Both the position numbers and the translations under genes were made by a program. From the NCBI RefSeq assembly GCF_009650995.1, contig NZ_WHVV01000010.1, positions 62,001 through 126,000 on the forward strand: DNA of 64,000 nucleotides, read 5' to 3'. Below the pieces are notes generated by a model. The model saw only the letters and a list, made by a program, of their open reading frames with translations, did not search any database and was not told where the DNA came from. How positions within the stretch are numbered: position 1 is the stretch's first letter; every line of letters starts with the position of its first letter. The DNA is from Sporosarcina cascadiensis. Its GTDB lineage: Bacteria; Bacillota; Bacilli; Bacillales_A; Planococcaceae. Positions 8,165 to 16,566 of the stretch are shown in pieces.

Positions 8165-8298
8165 TATGATCAAGCGCGGGGTTGGTATGATCATATTCGC
8201 GGGGCGTATGGTCACTTGCGAGAGCTGAATGAGCGGCTGTCGGTACGGTATGAGCGCACGGCGGGAGTTTATGATCGCAAACCGGTGTTCAATGATCA
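8165..8298 (-). repeat. 21-bp phased repeat array, locus 2 (seven units, inverted orientation)
   Basis: On the plus strand the cores read TATGATCA, TATGATCA, TATGGTCA, AATGAGCG, TATGAGCG, TATGATCG and AATGATCA at 8165, 8186, 8207, 8228, 8249, 8270 and 8291, every one 21 bp from the next. These are the reverse complement of the core in the other arrays. The positions one period further on either side do not match, so the count is exactly seven. One core has a T-to-C change (TGACCATA read on the minus strand). Confidence 0.9.
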
Positions 8299-8530
8299 TC
8301 CTGCCGAAAATTACGCTGCTGTTTTCTGGCTGGCCGCCGGTTTGGTGCGGAGAGACTGGTGAAAGGTGCGGCGAAACGGATTTTTGGCGCGGCAGAACAG
8401 ATTTTCCGAGCATTGCCGGCCGGGTTTGGTTCGGTCAGCTACTTTTTTCGTGCGGATGGAGACTGTTTTGGCGTGCTCCGCCGCTTTTTCGCGCGCACGG
8501 CAATATCACCACTTGCCAAACTCCATCATA
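8299..8530. other. Intergenic stretch with no recognised gene
   Basis: About 230 bp, GC-rich and rich in G and T on this strand, between the repeat array and the operator of the YtrA-type operon. Short open frames cross it, but none has a ribosome site or a recognisable product. No strong hairpin or repeat was seen. Confidence 0.5.
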
Positions 8531-8532
8531 TA

Positions 8533-8554
8533 GTGTACTATCTAACTAGTACGC
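8533..8554 (+). promoter_or_regulatory. Operator for the YtrA-type GntR repressor
   Basis: A dyad, GTACTA-N6-TAGTAC (8535-8552), lies 24 bp upstream of the first ATG of an operon that encodes a YtrA-like GntR regulator. YtrA-subfamily operators have this GTACTA/TAGTAC form, so autoregulation is the natural reading. The core promoter elements around it are not clear. Confidence 0.75.
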
Positions 8555-8575
8555 TAGAGAGAAGGAGGCGGAAAG

Positions 8576-9364
8576 ATGATGACGGCGTGGAAAGGGCTTT
8601 GGAAAAAGGAATGGCTGATGATGAAAGACTGGATCTACGCTACAACGGTGATGGCGGTTTTACTGGTGTTTGTTATATCCGGGGGATTTTCATTTCTCAC
8701 AGAAAGAAAATTATCGATGTCCGTTATGGCGGGAATGTCATTGATGCTGTGGACAGTGATCGCTGTATGCGTGCCGATTGCCTTACTGTTGAACAGTTTA
8801 TGGAGTGAATGGAAACGGCCGGATGTCTGGCTGCAATCTCCTCGATCGATTTATCAATTGTTCGGGAATAAAACCATTTTCGCAGGGGTGATTGGATTCA
8901 TTGCGGTGCTGATACCGGCGATTGTGTTTTCTGTGTATGCGTCCGTTTTTGATACATTATTGAAGGAGTCAGGGGCACTTGACTTTTTCCTGATGATCTA
9001 CTCTTTTACTTCCACTCTTTACTTGGGAGCAATCGGCTTTATGCTGATTGGTTTATTCTTAGCTGTAGTCTACCGTGTAATTAAATCGCATATCCCGCGC
9101 GGAGCAATTTTTATTTGGCTGGCTGTCTTGTTCATTTCGAATTGGCTTTTCCAATTACTTTTGGAATCGGAGCTATATAGAAAAATCGCTCATATGGGTG
9201 CATTTACGATTTCTTTCGAGCCGCGAGAGTATATTGCAGGCGATTTTTATTTTGTACAAAGCCCGGGAACGTGGTATGCCGGACAAATTTTATTAGTCTT
9301 TGTGTTCCTGGCATTTCTCTTCTTTTCTTCCGCATGGCTATTTGAAAAGAAAGTGAGGTTATGA
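8576..9364 (+). CDS. ABC-2 type membrane protein, first of a paralogous pair
   Basis: 262 aa hydrophobic protein with about six transmembrane segments. It opens with a WKGLWKKEWLMMKDW cytoplasmic start, has RPDVWLQSPRSIYQLFG after the second helix, and ends LFEKKVRL. It is the first gene behind the YtrA-like operator and the GAAGGAGGCGG ribosome site. The next gene has the same layout and the same last eight residues, so the two arose by duplication. They probably form the membrane part of the exporter driven by the ATPase at 10522; substrate unknown, though such systems often answer cell-envelope stress. Confidence 0.8.
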   Translation: MMTAWKGLWKKEWLMMKDWIYATTVMAVLLVFVISGGFSFLTERKLSMSVMAGMSLMLWTVIAVCVPIALLLNSLWSEWKRPDVWLQSPRSIYQLFGNKTIFAGVIGFIAVLIPAIVFSVYASVFDTLLKESGALDFFLMIYSFTSTLYLGAIGFMLIGLFLAVVYRVIKSHIPRGAIFIWLAVLFISNWLFQLLLESELYRKIAHMGAFTISFEPREYIAGDFYFVQSPGTWYAGQILLVFVFLAFLFFSSAWLFEKKVRL

Positions 9365-9366
9365 GT

Positions 9367-10161
9367 ATGAGTGCATCATGGAGCGGCTTGTTCCGCAAAG
9401 AATGGATTTTGCTGAAATGGCTGACGATAGGGATTGTTGTGTTGAATGCACTGGTGATCCTCGCAGTGCCGTCTGTAATTACCAATCTGACTGGAGTTTC
9501 GGGAACTCTGTATGAGCATACACATATCGTCGCGGGAACCTGGTTTGCTCTCTATACGTTTTCGGGGGCTGGTATTCTGTTATACAGTCTGACAAAAGAA
9601 ATGAATACACCTGATATCTGGCTGCATTCACCAAGATCTATGTTTCAGCTGGCGGGAGCAAAGGCTTTGTTATCAGCATTTATTGCGATCGCAACATTGT
9701 TTCTGGGAGGACTGCTGGCAGGCATCATGTTTTATATACTGGGTGACTGGTCAACGGATTCGGTGTGGCGAGGAGCTTTGGCGCTCATCAGTATACTGCT
9801 TGCGATATCTTTAAAATCGTGTTTTCTGATGGCGGTAGGTTTCTTCTTCTGGAGTCTCTATCAGGTTATTCGGGTACGGATGCGTTTCTTCGTGGTACCG
9901 CTGACAGTAATGCTCTTCTTCTTGGCACTGGCGATTTGGGAGATGCTTCGGATCAATGATTTCTTTGATTGGCTTCGTACTCTGATTCCGATTAAATTAA
10001 CAAATGAGTCGTTCTATAATGAACAGGCAGATTACCTTTTCACTGGATTTGTGCGTGATGGAATCGTGTTTTCAGTAGGAAGTGTGTTGTTTTATGCAGT
10101 CCTTATTTATGTGTTGTTGGCAGCGGGATCGCGGTTGTTTGAAAAGAAAGTGAGGTTGTGA
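9367..10161 (+). CDS. ABC-2 type membrane protein, second of a paralogous pair
   Basis: About 264 aa with roughly six membrane spans. WSGLFRKEWILLKW at the start, TPDIWLHSPRSMFQLAGAKA after the second span and the ending LFEKKVRL match its upstream neighbour. Start: ATG 9367 after AAAGTGAGG; the in-frame ATG 9361 would overlap the neighbour's stop and leaves too little spacing. The region around its stop repeats the sequence around the upstream stop almost exactly (AAAAGAAAGTGAGGTT), which supplies the ribosome site for the next gene. Confidence 0.8.
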   Translation: MSASWSGLFRKEWILLKWLTIGIVVLNALVILAVPSVITNLTGVSGTLYEHTHIVAGTWFALYTFSGAGILLYSLTKEMNTPDIWLHSPRSMFQLAGAKALLSAFIAIATLFLGGLLAGIMFYILGDWSTDSVWRGALALISILLAISLKSCFLMAVGFFFWSLYQVIRVRMRFFVVPLTVMLFFLALAIWEMLRINDFFDWLRTLIPIKLTNESFYNEQADYLFTGFVRDGIVFSVGSVLFYAVLIYVLLAAGSRLFEKKVRL

Positions 10162-10163
10162 CG

Positions 10164-10532
10164 GTGAGCATGGAATTCCTTCCGGATAAACCAATATACC
10201 AGCAGCTTGTCGATCATATCGTCGGAGATATTATTCGAGGTACCATAAAAGTCGGAGAAAAACTGCCATCTGTACGTGATTATGCCGTTTCGGTCGGCGT
10301 CAATGCCAACACGATGCAGCGGGTCTATAAGGAACTGGAACAAATGGAGATTACGGAGACCAGAAGGGGGCAGGGTTCATTCGTGACGGACAATACAGAG
10401 CGAATTCAGGAACTGCGCGAGGAAATGAAGGAGCAACTCGTGCAGTCGTTTATTCAAAATGTGGAAGCACTTGGTTTTACGACGAATGAAATGGTCAGTT
10501 ATCTGCAGAAACGGGGTGGACATGATGATTAA
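10164..10532 (+). CDS. GntR-family transcriptional regulator, YtrA subfamily
   Basis: About 122 aa. An N-terminal winged helix with PIYQQLVDHIVGDIIRGTIK, KLPSVRDYAVSVGVNANTMQ (recognition helix) and TRRGQGSFV is followed by a short C-terminal helical tail, the size typical of YtrA members that lack a large effector domain. The start is uncertain: GTG 10158, GTG 10164 or ATG 10170; GTG 10164 has the best spacing from GTGAGG. It overlaps the ATPase gene by 11 bp. It is expected to repress its own operon through the dyad at 8533. Confidence 0.88.
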   Translation: MSMEFLPDKPIYQQLVDHIVGDIIRGTIKVGEKLPSVRDYAVSVGVNANTMQRVYKELEQMEITETRRGQGSFVTDNTERIQELREEMKEQLVQSFIQNVEALGFTTNEMVSYLQKRGGHDD

Positions 10533-11217
10533 ATTGCAAGCAGTTTCAAAGCGTTATGGATTCAAGCAGGCGCTCGACGGTGTGACCCTTTCATTGCCGG
10601 CAGGGAAAATCATTGGGCTTGTCGGTGAAAACGGAAGCGGAAAAACGACACTGCTGAAGCTAATGGCGGGTTTACTATCACCGAATTCAGGTGTGGCGGC
10701 ACTCGACGGTCAAGTAATTACCAGACGTGTTGCGGCAACAGTTGCCTATATGCCCGACACCGATATATTCTATCCATATTTTACTGTCAGACAGCTGTTT
10801 GAATTCTATGATTCGCAATTTGAGGATTTTCAAATGAAGAAGGCGGAACAAATTCTGGAATTCCTGAATCTTTCATTAGATACGAAGATCAGTACACTGT
10901 CAAAAGGAAACCGCGGCCGCGTCAAAATTGCCGTTACACTTGGACGGGAAGCAGATTATTTTCTGTTGGATGAACCATTTTCAGGGCTGGATCCGATGGT
11001 GCGCGAGGATATTGCGAAAGGGCTGATCCGCTTTACTGATACGGAGCGGCAGACGATTGTGATGTCCACGCATGAACTAAAGGAAGTAGAGCCGTTGCTC
11101 GATGAACTAATTGTCCTAAAGGGCGGGCAGGTGCTGGCGCATAAAGCGATTGATGAAATCCGTAGCAGCTGCGGAATGGATGCGACGTCCTGGCTGGTGT
11201 CTCTTTTCAGGTCATAA
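10522..11217 (+). CDS. ABC transporter ATP-binding protein
   Basis: 231 aa. Walker A GENGSGKTT, signature LSKGNRGR (a variant of LSGGQ, as usual in this export subfamily), Walker B YFLLDEPFSGLD and the switch histidine in STHELKEVE are all visible in order. ATG 10522 follows a GGGGTGGA site inside the gntR end. It powers the two membrane proteins encoded upstream. The order permease-permease-GntR-ATPase resembles the Bacillus ytr operon with its genes shuffled. Confidence 0.9.
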   Translation: MMIKLQAVSKRYGFKQALDGVTLSLPAGKIIGLVGENGSGKTTLLKLMAGLLSPNSGVAALDGQVITRRVAATVAYMPDTDIFYPYFTVRQLFEFYDSQFEDFQMKKAEQILEFLNLSLDTKISTLSKGNRGRVKIAVTLGREADYFLLDEPFSGLDPMVREDIAKGLIRFTDTERQTIVMSTHELKEVEPLLDELIVLKGGQVLAHKAIDEIRSSCGMDATSWLVSLFRS

Positions 11218-11220
11218 AGT

Positions 11221-11274
11221 AAAAATAGCAGAGTATGAAAAGGCGGGTACCCTTTCATACGCTGCTATTTATTA
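11221..11274 (+). terminator. Terminator after the ytr-like operon
   Basis: AAATAGCAG-TATGAAA pairs with TTTCATA-CTGCTATTT, with a 12-base loop and flanking A and T runs, so it can work in both directions and may also end the small minus-strand gene next to it. Confidence 0.8.
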
Positions 11275-11367
11275 TTAGTTATTGCTGCTGAACGTACGGA
11301 CTAAGCCGAGTACTGTTCCACCGAGAATAAACGCGAACAATGCATACATGATGTAGATGAACCACAT
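11275..11367 (-). CDS. Small single-span membrane protein (30 aa)
   Basis: Reading leftwards from an ATG at 11367, the 30-codon frame gives MWFIYIMYALFAFILGG then TVLGLVRTFSSNN, one hydrophobic helix with a short polar tail. AAAGGAG lies about 8 bp upstream, which is the main reason to call it a gene. It ends at the bidirectional terminator. No family is recognised; a role next to the ABC exporter is only guesswork. Confidence 0.6.
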   Translation of the reverse strand: MWFIYIMYALFAFILGGTVLGLVRTFSSNN

Positions 11368-11608
11368 GAATATCCACTCCTTTAATCAGTATCCTGCCTC
11401 CCATTGTACCACCCCGGCAGACGCGTTGCAATGGCGTTTGCAGGCCAACTGTGTCAGCTGTGAGACCGGGGGCGCAGAGGGATTCCTGGGTAAATAGACT
11501 GCTATTTCAGTGAATACCTGCCCCGTAACTCCTGAATCCGGCAATAATTGAAACTGTTTTACTTTGCGGTACGTAATCATTTCAATGAAGGTTTACGGGG
11601 GTGCAGCT

Positions 11609-13513
11609 ATGAAAAGGTTTTTGACGGTATTTTTATTCATGCTCATAATAGGACTGCCTGCAGGGACAGCGTCGGCAAAATCCTATTCTATCGACGAGGT
11701 GCAGATTCGCGGATGGATCAATCCGGATGGAACCATGCTCGTCAATGAACTGTTCACGTACTCGTTTGACGGAGAATTCTCCAGGCTGAAGCGAGCATTC
11801 CCCGCCGAACACCGTCCTCAGATTGAGGGATTTAAGGCGTTTCAGGTGATGGACGGCAACGGCAGAGTAGGATTTATCGACGATAACCAGATGAAGAAAC
11901 TCCCCGTTTCATTGGATAAAGAAAATTGGGTAACGAAAATAGCCCAAAAAGATGGAACGATTCAGGTGATGTACATTTATTATGTTCAAAATGCTGCTGT
12001 CTCATACGATACATACAGCGATCTGCAGCTTACCTTTTTTGAAAAAGGTTCTAATCATGATATGGATATGAACGATGTGCAGATCTCTTTTATTTTGCCT
12101 GAAGAAGCGGGTGAAAAAAATATTCACGGTTACTTTTATGCTTCGGGAGGGAAGGAGCCGGTCGTTCACAGCAACGGAATCCAATTTAATACTCCGGTTT
12201 CTAAAGCGAATACCTACACAGCTGTGCGGGTTTTGTTTCCTTCTGGGATGATGACAGCCTCGAATAAAGGCAAAGCACCGGTTTCATTGGAAGAGGCGAT
12301 AGCAGGTGAACAGCAAAAGATGGACGAGCAGGCATGGAAAGTGGCACAGATTCCCGCAATGAAAAAAATCACCATCGGTTTGACTGTGTTTCTCGGACTT
12401 ATTGCACTTTTCGTATTCTGGATGAAATCCCGTTTGAGCGGATTTTTTGGAAGCACCGACTATGTGATGAAGACGGATCCACTTTATCTAAGTTTTGTGG
12501 ATCATTCAGGAGAATGGTTCAAAGGAAGTTTTCTGGCCGGATTATTTTCATTGGTCGATAAAGGAGAGGCATCGGTCGAACTTGCAGACAGTGCGGAACG
12601 ATTCGCAGACCGTCCGGATTCACCTGATAAGACACTCGCCTTTCAGTTGGTAAAGGGTAAAGGAGATCTGCAGCCGTTTGAACGGACGTTAGCTGTCTGG
12701 CTGTTCAAGGGACGTTTGATGAAAGAGCGATTTCATCTGCATGATATTGCAGAAGGAAAAGAGTCGAAAGCCGCTTTGAGAAAACAGCATAAGTTCGAAG
12801 TGGAACACACCGAGTGGCATGATGAAGTGAAGGATTTATTAGTGGAATCGGGGACATTATCCACTCGATATTCTTACGTGCTGAGGCTGTTCATAGTGAT
12901 CGCGGCAGGCCTGATGTGTGCAGTTGCATTTTATATCGGCGGAGGGGATGACTGGGGCTACAGACTGGTGCTCCCGGCTATTTTCTTTGCAGTTACGCTG
13001 TTCAGCATGAAGGAGCAGATACAAAAATGGCCTTCAGGATTATACTTTATCGTGCTGCTGTTCACAGTGAATTCATTGGATTATGAAGAATTGACGGAAG
13101 TCTTCAGCTGGTTCGTGATTATCGCGCTTATCGCGTTTTACCTGGTTCCGAAGACTGTGCTGAGTTCTAAAACGGCATTCTATACAAAGATGAGCATCAA
13201 TAAATTCCGGAGAGAGCTGAAATATGGTATGCCGGAAGGGTTGCCGGATGATGAGCAGCAGCAATATCTAATACGTGCCTACTTGCTCAAGCCATCTAAA
13301 AAGAAGCTGCCTCAAGTTAGGCGGGCAGAAACCGCGACTGCGGCGGTTGCCATGGCTTCACTCTTTACGCTGCGGGAAGATCCTTTGCAATTTGTTCATT
13401 CAACTTGGGGCCCGAAATTAGTAAAAGCAGGCAGTTCTGACGGTACCTCTTTTGATGGAGGATATTCCGGCGGGGGTGGAGGAGATGGAGGAGGCGGAGC
13501 AGGGGCGGATTAA
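11609..13513 (+). CDS. DUF2207 membrane protein with glycine-rich tail
   Basis: 634 aa. A signal peptide (MKRFLTVFLFMLIIGLPAG) is followed by the extracellular DUF2207 region (IRGWINPDGTMLVNELFTYSFDG, RAFPAEHRP), one membrane span near residue 270, a cytoplasmic part, a cluster of further spans near 430-520, and a C-terminal GGGGGDGGGGAGAD tail. This is the standard layout of the YciQ/DUF2207 family, whose function is unknown. Start chosen at ATG 11609 behind ACGGGGGTG. Confidence 0.88.
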   Translation: MKRFLTVFLFMLIIGLPAGTASAKSYSIDEVQIRGWINPDGTMLVNELFTYSFDGEFSRLKRAFPAEHRPQIEGFKAFQVMDGNGRVGFIDDNQMKKLPVSLDKENWVTKIAQKDGTIQVMYIYYVQNAAVSYDTYSDLQLTFFEKGSNHDMDMNDVQISFILPEEAGEKNIHGYFYASGGKEPVVHSNGIQFNTPVSKANTYTAVRVLFPSGMMTASNKGKAPVSLEEAIAGEQQKMDEQAWKVAQIPAMKKITIGLTVFLGLIALFVFWMKSRLSGFFGSTDYVMKTDPLYLSFVDHSGEWFKGSFLAGLFSLVDKGEASVELADSAERFADRPDSPDKTLAFQLVKGKGDLQPFERTLAVWLFKGRLMKERFHLHDIAEGKESKAALRKQHKFEVEHTEWHDEVKDLLVESGTLSTRYSYVLRLFIVIAAGLMCAVAFYIGGGDDWGYRLVLPAIFFAVTLFSMKEQIQKWPSGLYFIVLLFTVNSLDYEELTEVFSWFVIIALIAFYLVPKTVLSSKTAFYTKMSINKFRRELKYGMPEGLPDDEQQQYLIRAYLLKPSKKKLPQVRRAETATAAVAMASLFTLREDPLQFVHSTWGPKLVKAGSSDGTSFDGGYSGGGGGDGGGGAGAD

Positions 13514-13534
13514 CCGCTGTCTGCTCTTTTCCTT

Positions 13535-13921
13535 CTACTTTTGATCTTTCAATAAGTCACGAATTTCTGAGAGCAGTTCTTCTTTCGTATCCAATGCTTT
13601 TTCAGCGGGTTCTTCTGCAACGGGCTCCGGCTCTTTAATTTTGAGCTTCATCAGGACGCGCAGGAAGATGAATATAGATCCTGCAACGATCAGGAAGTTA
13701 ATGATGGATTGAATAAACTGTCCATACATAATCTCAGCATCTTTATATGTCACGCTTAACCCCGAGAAGTCCAGGCCGCCTGATAAGATTCCGATAATCG
13801 GTGTAATGATATTTTCTACCAGTGAAGAAACAATCGTACTGAAAGCTGCACCGATGACAACACCTATAGCCAGATCAAAGATATTTCCTTTAAACGCAAA
13901 TTCCTTAAATTCTTTCCACAT
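13535..13921 (-). CDS. mscL: Large-conductance mechanosensitive channel MscL
   Basis: 128 aa. The N-terminal amphipathic helix WKEFKEFAFKGNIFDLAIGV leads into the pore helix VVIGAAFSTIVSSLV; a periplasmic loop, a second span (INFLIVAGSIFIFLRVL) and a charged cytoplasmic helix follow. It acts as an emergency valve opened by membrane tension on hypo-osmotic shock. AGAAGGAGT precedes the ATG. The upstream PAP2 gene lies on the same strand with a 31-bp gap. Confidence 0.96.
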   Translation of the reverse strand: MWKEFKEFAFKGNIFDLAIGVVIGAAFSTIVSSLVENIITPIIGILSGGLDFSGLSVTYKDAEIMYGQFIQSIINFLIVAGSIFIFLRVLMKLKIKEPEPVAEEPAEKALDTKEELLSEIRDLLKDQK

Positions 13922-13952
13922 ATAATGTTACTCCTTCTGTAATAAATTTTAA

Positions 13953-14597
13953 TCACGGCGTGGTTCTTTTACGCTGAAACTGCTGGTATATCGTGATAGA
14001 AGCAATGACCCAAACGGCGCTGGCGTATATACCGCCGACAATATCACTGGGGAAATGCACCCCTAAATAAATACGGCTCACTGCAATCATGACAATCATG
14101 AAAACAGCAGCTGTCACGGCTAGTGTCCGGCTCCAAGTATTCCGTAAATTACGCCAAATGATATAAGCGAGAATAGTGTATAAACTGAATGCCATCATCG
14201 TGTGACCGCTCGGAAAGCTGTAGCCGCCAATGTCAATCAGACGATGGAGGTCGGGACGTTCTCGTTTGAAGATGAACTTCAGCGCTTGATTGAGTATGCC
14301 TGTCCCGCCGACAACGGCAACCAGCAATAATGCCTGCACCCCGTGCTTTCTACTGAGAAGTGTAACAAACGCTGCCAGTGCAATCAGCGCAACGGCCATT
14401 GTGGAACCGATCGTCGTAAATGCTCGCATGACCACTGTCAGCCACGGAGTTTCTGTACCCTGGACAGCTCCAATGACGGCTTTATCAAATCCGGAAATCG
14501 TCTGCATATGAATCGAAGTTGCGACCATTGCAAACAAACCCGCTAATATTAAACAAGCTCCCCAAGTCAGCAATAAACGAATAGACAGTTCACGCAT
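13953..14597 (-). CDS. PAP2-family membrane phosphatase
   Basis: 214 aa with about six membrane spans. The three phosphatase motifs are present in order: KFIFKRERPD (motif 1), SFPSGHTMM (motif 2) and SRIYLGVHFPSDIVGG (motif 3). The family includes undecaprenyl-pyrophosphate, phosphatidylglycerophosphate and phosphatidate phosphatases; the sequence alone does not say which. AAAGGAGG precedes the ATG. Confidence 0.9.
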   Translation of the reverse strand: MRELSIRLLLTWGACLILAGLFAMVATSIHMQTISGFDKAVIGAVQGTETPWLTVVMRAFTTIGSTMAVALIALAAFVTLLSRKHGVQALLLVAVVGGTGILNQALKFIFKRERPDLHRLIDIGGYSFPSGHTMMAFSLYTILAYIIWRNLRNTWSRTLAVTAAVFMIVMIAVSRIYLGVHFPSDIVGGIYASAVWVIASITIYQQFQRKRTTP

Positions 14598-14683
14598 GTC
14601 TCCCGGCCTCCTTTCTACTGCTCTATATTGTGAATGAAAGCTAAAAAAATGTACAGTGAAAGGTGGCGGCGCAAGCCTGAAGA

Positions 14684-14713
14684 TTGTTTTAAAAAATGGA
14701 CGGAAGGTATACT
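14684..14713 (+). promoter_or_regulatory. Sigma-A-like promoter of the YtxJ-like gene
   Basis: TTGTTT, 18 bp, TATACT. The -10 box is 21 bp upstream of the ATG, leaving just enough leader for the AAAGGGAG ribosome site. Confidence 0.6.
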
Positions 14714-14734
14714 AATGAAAAAAGGGAGTGGTGT

Positions 14735-15067
14735 ATGATGCAGGAAATTTCTACAACGGAAGAATGGGATGAAATACTTGATCAATCCAATGAAAAGCCG
14801 GTGCTTATGATGAAGCACAGTTCAACTTGTCCAGTCAGTGCATCTGCATTTTCTGCGTTTCAACGGACAGAAACGAATCTGTCCAAGTATTATCTGATTG
14901 TGCAGAAGAGCCGACCGCTGTCGCAGGAAATTGAACGGGAACTGCAAATTCGTCACGAATCTCCACAGCTATTTTTATTGAAAGACGGAAAAGCGGTATG
15001 GAAAGCTTCGCATTACGCCATTATGGAACCCTCTATTACAAAGGCAATCCAAGAACATCAGGTGTAA
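14735..15067 (+). CDS. ytxJ: Monothiol bacilliredoxin-like protein (YtxJ family)
   Basis: 110 aa thioredoxin-fold protein. HSSTCPVSASAF near residue 30 holds the TCPVS active site with a single cysteine, as in YtxJ proteins thought to remove bacillithiol from oxidised proteins. The cis-proline region is HESPQLFLLKDGK. The start is set by AAAGGGAG before ATG 14735. It has its own promoter and terminator. Confidence 0.85.
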   Translation: MMQEISTTEEWDEILDQSNEKPVLMMKHSSTCPVSASAFSAFQRTETNLSKYYLIVQKSRPLSQEIERELQIRHESPQLFLLKDGKAVWKASHYAIMEPSITKAIQEHQV

Positions 15068-15090
15068 GCCGGCAAAGAATAGTCCGCAGC

Positions 15091-15124
15091 AGACGCACTC
15101 TCCTATGAGAAATGCGTCTTTTTC
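15091..15124 (+). terminator. Terminator after the YtxJ-like gene
   Basis: AGACGCACTCTC pairs with GAGAAATGCGTCT around a CTAT loop, followed by TTTTTCATTTT. Confidence 0.85.
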
Positions 15125-15135
15125 ATTTTGAAGAG

Positions 15136-15186
15136 ATGTCATGGCATATATGACATTTGTCATCTCAAAGTCATGACATCTATGTC
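15136..15186 (+). promoter_or_regulatory. Putative DesR binding region upstream of the desaturase gene
   Basis: ATGTCAT-N7-ATGACAT forms a perfect dyad (15136-15156). It is followed by GTCAT, then by GTCATGACAT and ATGTC, so four to five related half-sites lie within 50 bp. In Bacillus subtilis phosphorylated DesR binds tandem dyads of this kind just upstream of the des promoter. A desK-desR pair follows the desaturase gene here, so cold or membrane-rigidity induction is the likely control. Confidence 0.7.
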
Positions 15187-15254
15187 TACCCCTCCCTGTC
15201 CGTACACGGTATTCTTAATGTATTAGCAAACCCAATTAGGAGGGACATTCAAAC

Positions 15255-16304
15255 ATGAGTAAAGAGAAAACGAAACAGCTGCATAAAGACGTCGCACCTT
15301 TCGCGAAGTCTGACTTAAAGAAAAGTGTTTTTCAGATGCTGAATACGATACCGCCTGTTTTTATCCTTTGGTTTCTGGCGTATCAGAGCTTGAACGTTTC
15401 CATCATCTTGACAATTGTGCTTTCCATCACAGCTGCGTTCTTCGTAGTTCGCACATTCATTATCTTCCATGACTGTACGCACGGTTCATTCTTCCGCAAT
15501 AAGAAAGCGAATAATATTGTAGGAACAATCACTGGCGTACTGACATTATTTCCTTATGAAAAGTGGAAAAGAGAGCACTCTATCCATCACGCGACAAGTT
15601 CAAATCTTGATAAGCGCGGAGTAGGCGATATTTGGGTAATGACTGTTGAGGAGTATGAGAATGCTTCTAAATGGCAGCGTTTAGGCTATCGTTTCTATCG
15701 TAATCCTATCGTGTTGTTCGGTTTTGGTCCCTTATATCTAGTGCTAATCGCAGGTCGTTTTAATCGCAAAGATGCACGTAAGAAAGAGCGTATGAATACG
15801 TATTTAATCAATATCATTCTTCTGGCGGTCTACAGCGGATTGATCCTGCTTATCGGCTGGCAGTCATTCGTACTGATTCAGGGCACGATGATGTTCACTG
15901 CTGCGGCGCTTGGAATTTGGTTATTCTACATTCAGCACACATTTGAAGATTCTTATTTCGAAGAAGAATCAGATTGGGATTACGTAAAAGCAGCAGTGGA
16001 AGGCAGTTCGTATTATCAATTGCCGCGTGTTCTGCAGTGGGCGACAGGTAACATCGGATTCCACCACGTACATCACCTGGCTCCGCGTGTTCCGAATTAC
16101 AATTTGGAAATGGCGCATGAATTAACGCCGCCATTGCAAAAGGCGACAACTATTACATTAAAAACAAGCTTGGAATCATTACGCTACCGTCTGTATGATC
16201 CCGCAAATAAAAAGTTCATTACGTTTAGAGAAGCCAAACAAGCTATCATGGCTAAACAAAAGTTGAAGATTGACTTAAAACCAAAACGCACAACATTTGA
16301 CTGA
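15255..16304 (+). CDS. des: Membrane acyl-lipid (phospholipid) desaturase
   Basis: 349 aa integral membrane di-iron enzyme. The three histidine boxes are HDCTHGSFF (near residue 74), HSIHHATSS (near 110) and HHVHHLAP (near 275), with hydrophobic spans between them. It introduces cis double bonds into membrane phospholipid acyl chains. A TTAGGAGGG ribosome site precedes the ATG. It is followed by a terminator and then desK-desR, the regulators that sense bilayer rigidity. Confidence 0.93.
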   Translation: MSKEKTKQLHKDVAPFAKSDLKKSVFQMLNTIPPVFILWFLAYQSLNVSIILTIVLSITAAFFVVRTFIIFHDCTHGSFFRNKKANNIVGTITGVLTLFPYEKWKREHSIHHATSSNLDKRGVGDIWVMTVEEYENASKWQRLGYRFYRNPIVLFGFGPLYLVLIAGRFNRKDARKKERMNTYLINIILLAVYSGLILLIGWQSFVLIQGTMMFTAAALGIWLFYIQHTFEDSYFEEESDWDYVKAAVEGSSYYQLPRVLQWATGNIGFHHVHHLAPRVPNYNLEMAHELTPPLQKATTITLKTSLESLRYRLYDPANKKFITFREAKQAIMAKQKLKIDLKPKRTTFD

Positions 16305-16308
16305 TCTA

Positions 16309-16351
16309 TGCTGTCCGGAAAGTAGAAATTTACTTTCTGGACAGCTTTTTA
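16309..16351 (+). terminator. Terminator after the desaturase gene
   Basis: CTGTCCGGAAAGTA pairs with TACTTTCTGGACAG around a 6-base loop, followed by CTTTTTATG. It separates the desaturase from the regulatory pair. Confidence 0.9.
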
Positions 16352-16566
16352 TGTGCAATTCCTTATGCGATCTCATGAAACGCGCCAATATGTGACCTCA
16401 GCGCGCCAAAAATCTTCTTAAGCAAACCAATTTAGCTTTGCACCGCACCTTTCCTGAAATTGAAATTAGAACGAACCCTCATGCAGCGAAAATGAGATTA
16501 GTGCAAGCGGGTCATTCAGGCAACTATTTGTTACAATGGATATATAAAGGGTGGCGATGAGAACCT

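Noticed and set aside
8165..8298. CRISPR array
   Set aside because: The conserved part is only 8 bp and slightly degenerate, the spacers are 13 bp, there are no cas genes, and four equal-sized arrays lie within 30 kb.
8359..8808. 149-codon frame overlapping the start of the ABC permease
   Set aside because: It shadows the permease gene in another frame, runs through the operator, and its sequence does not look like a protein family.
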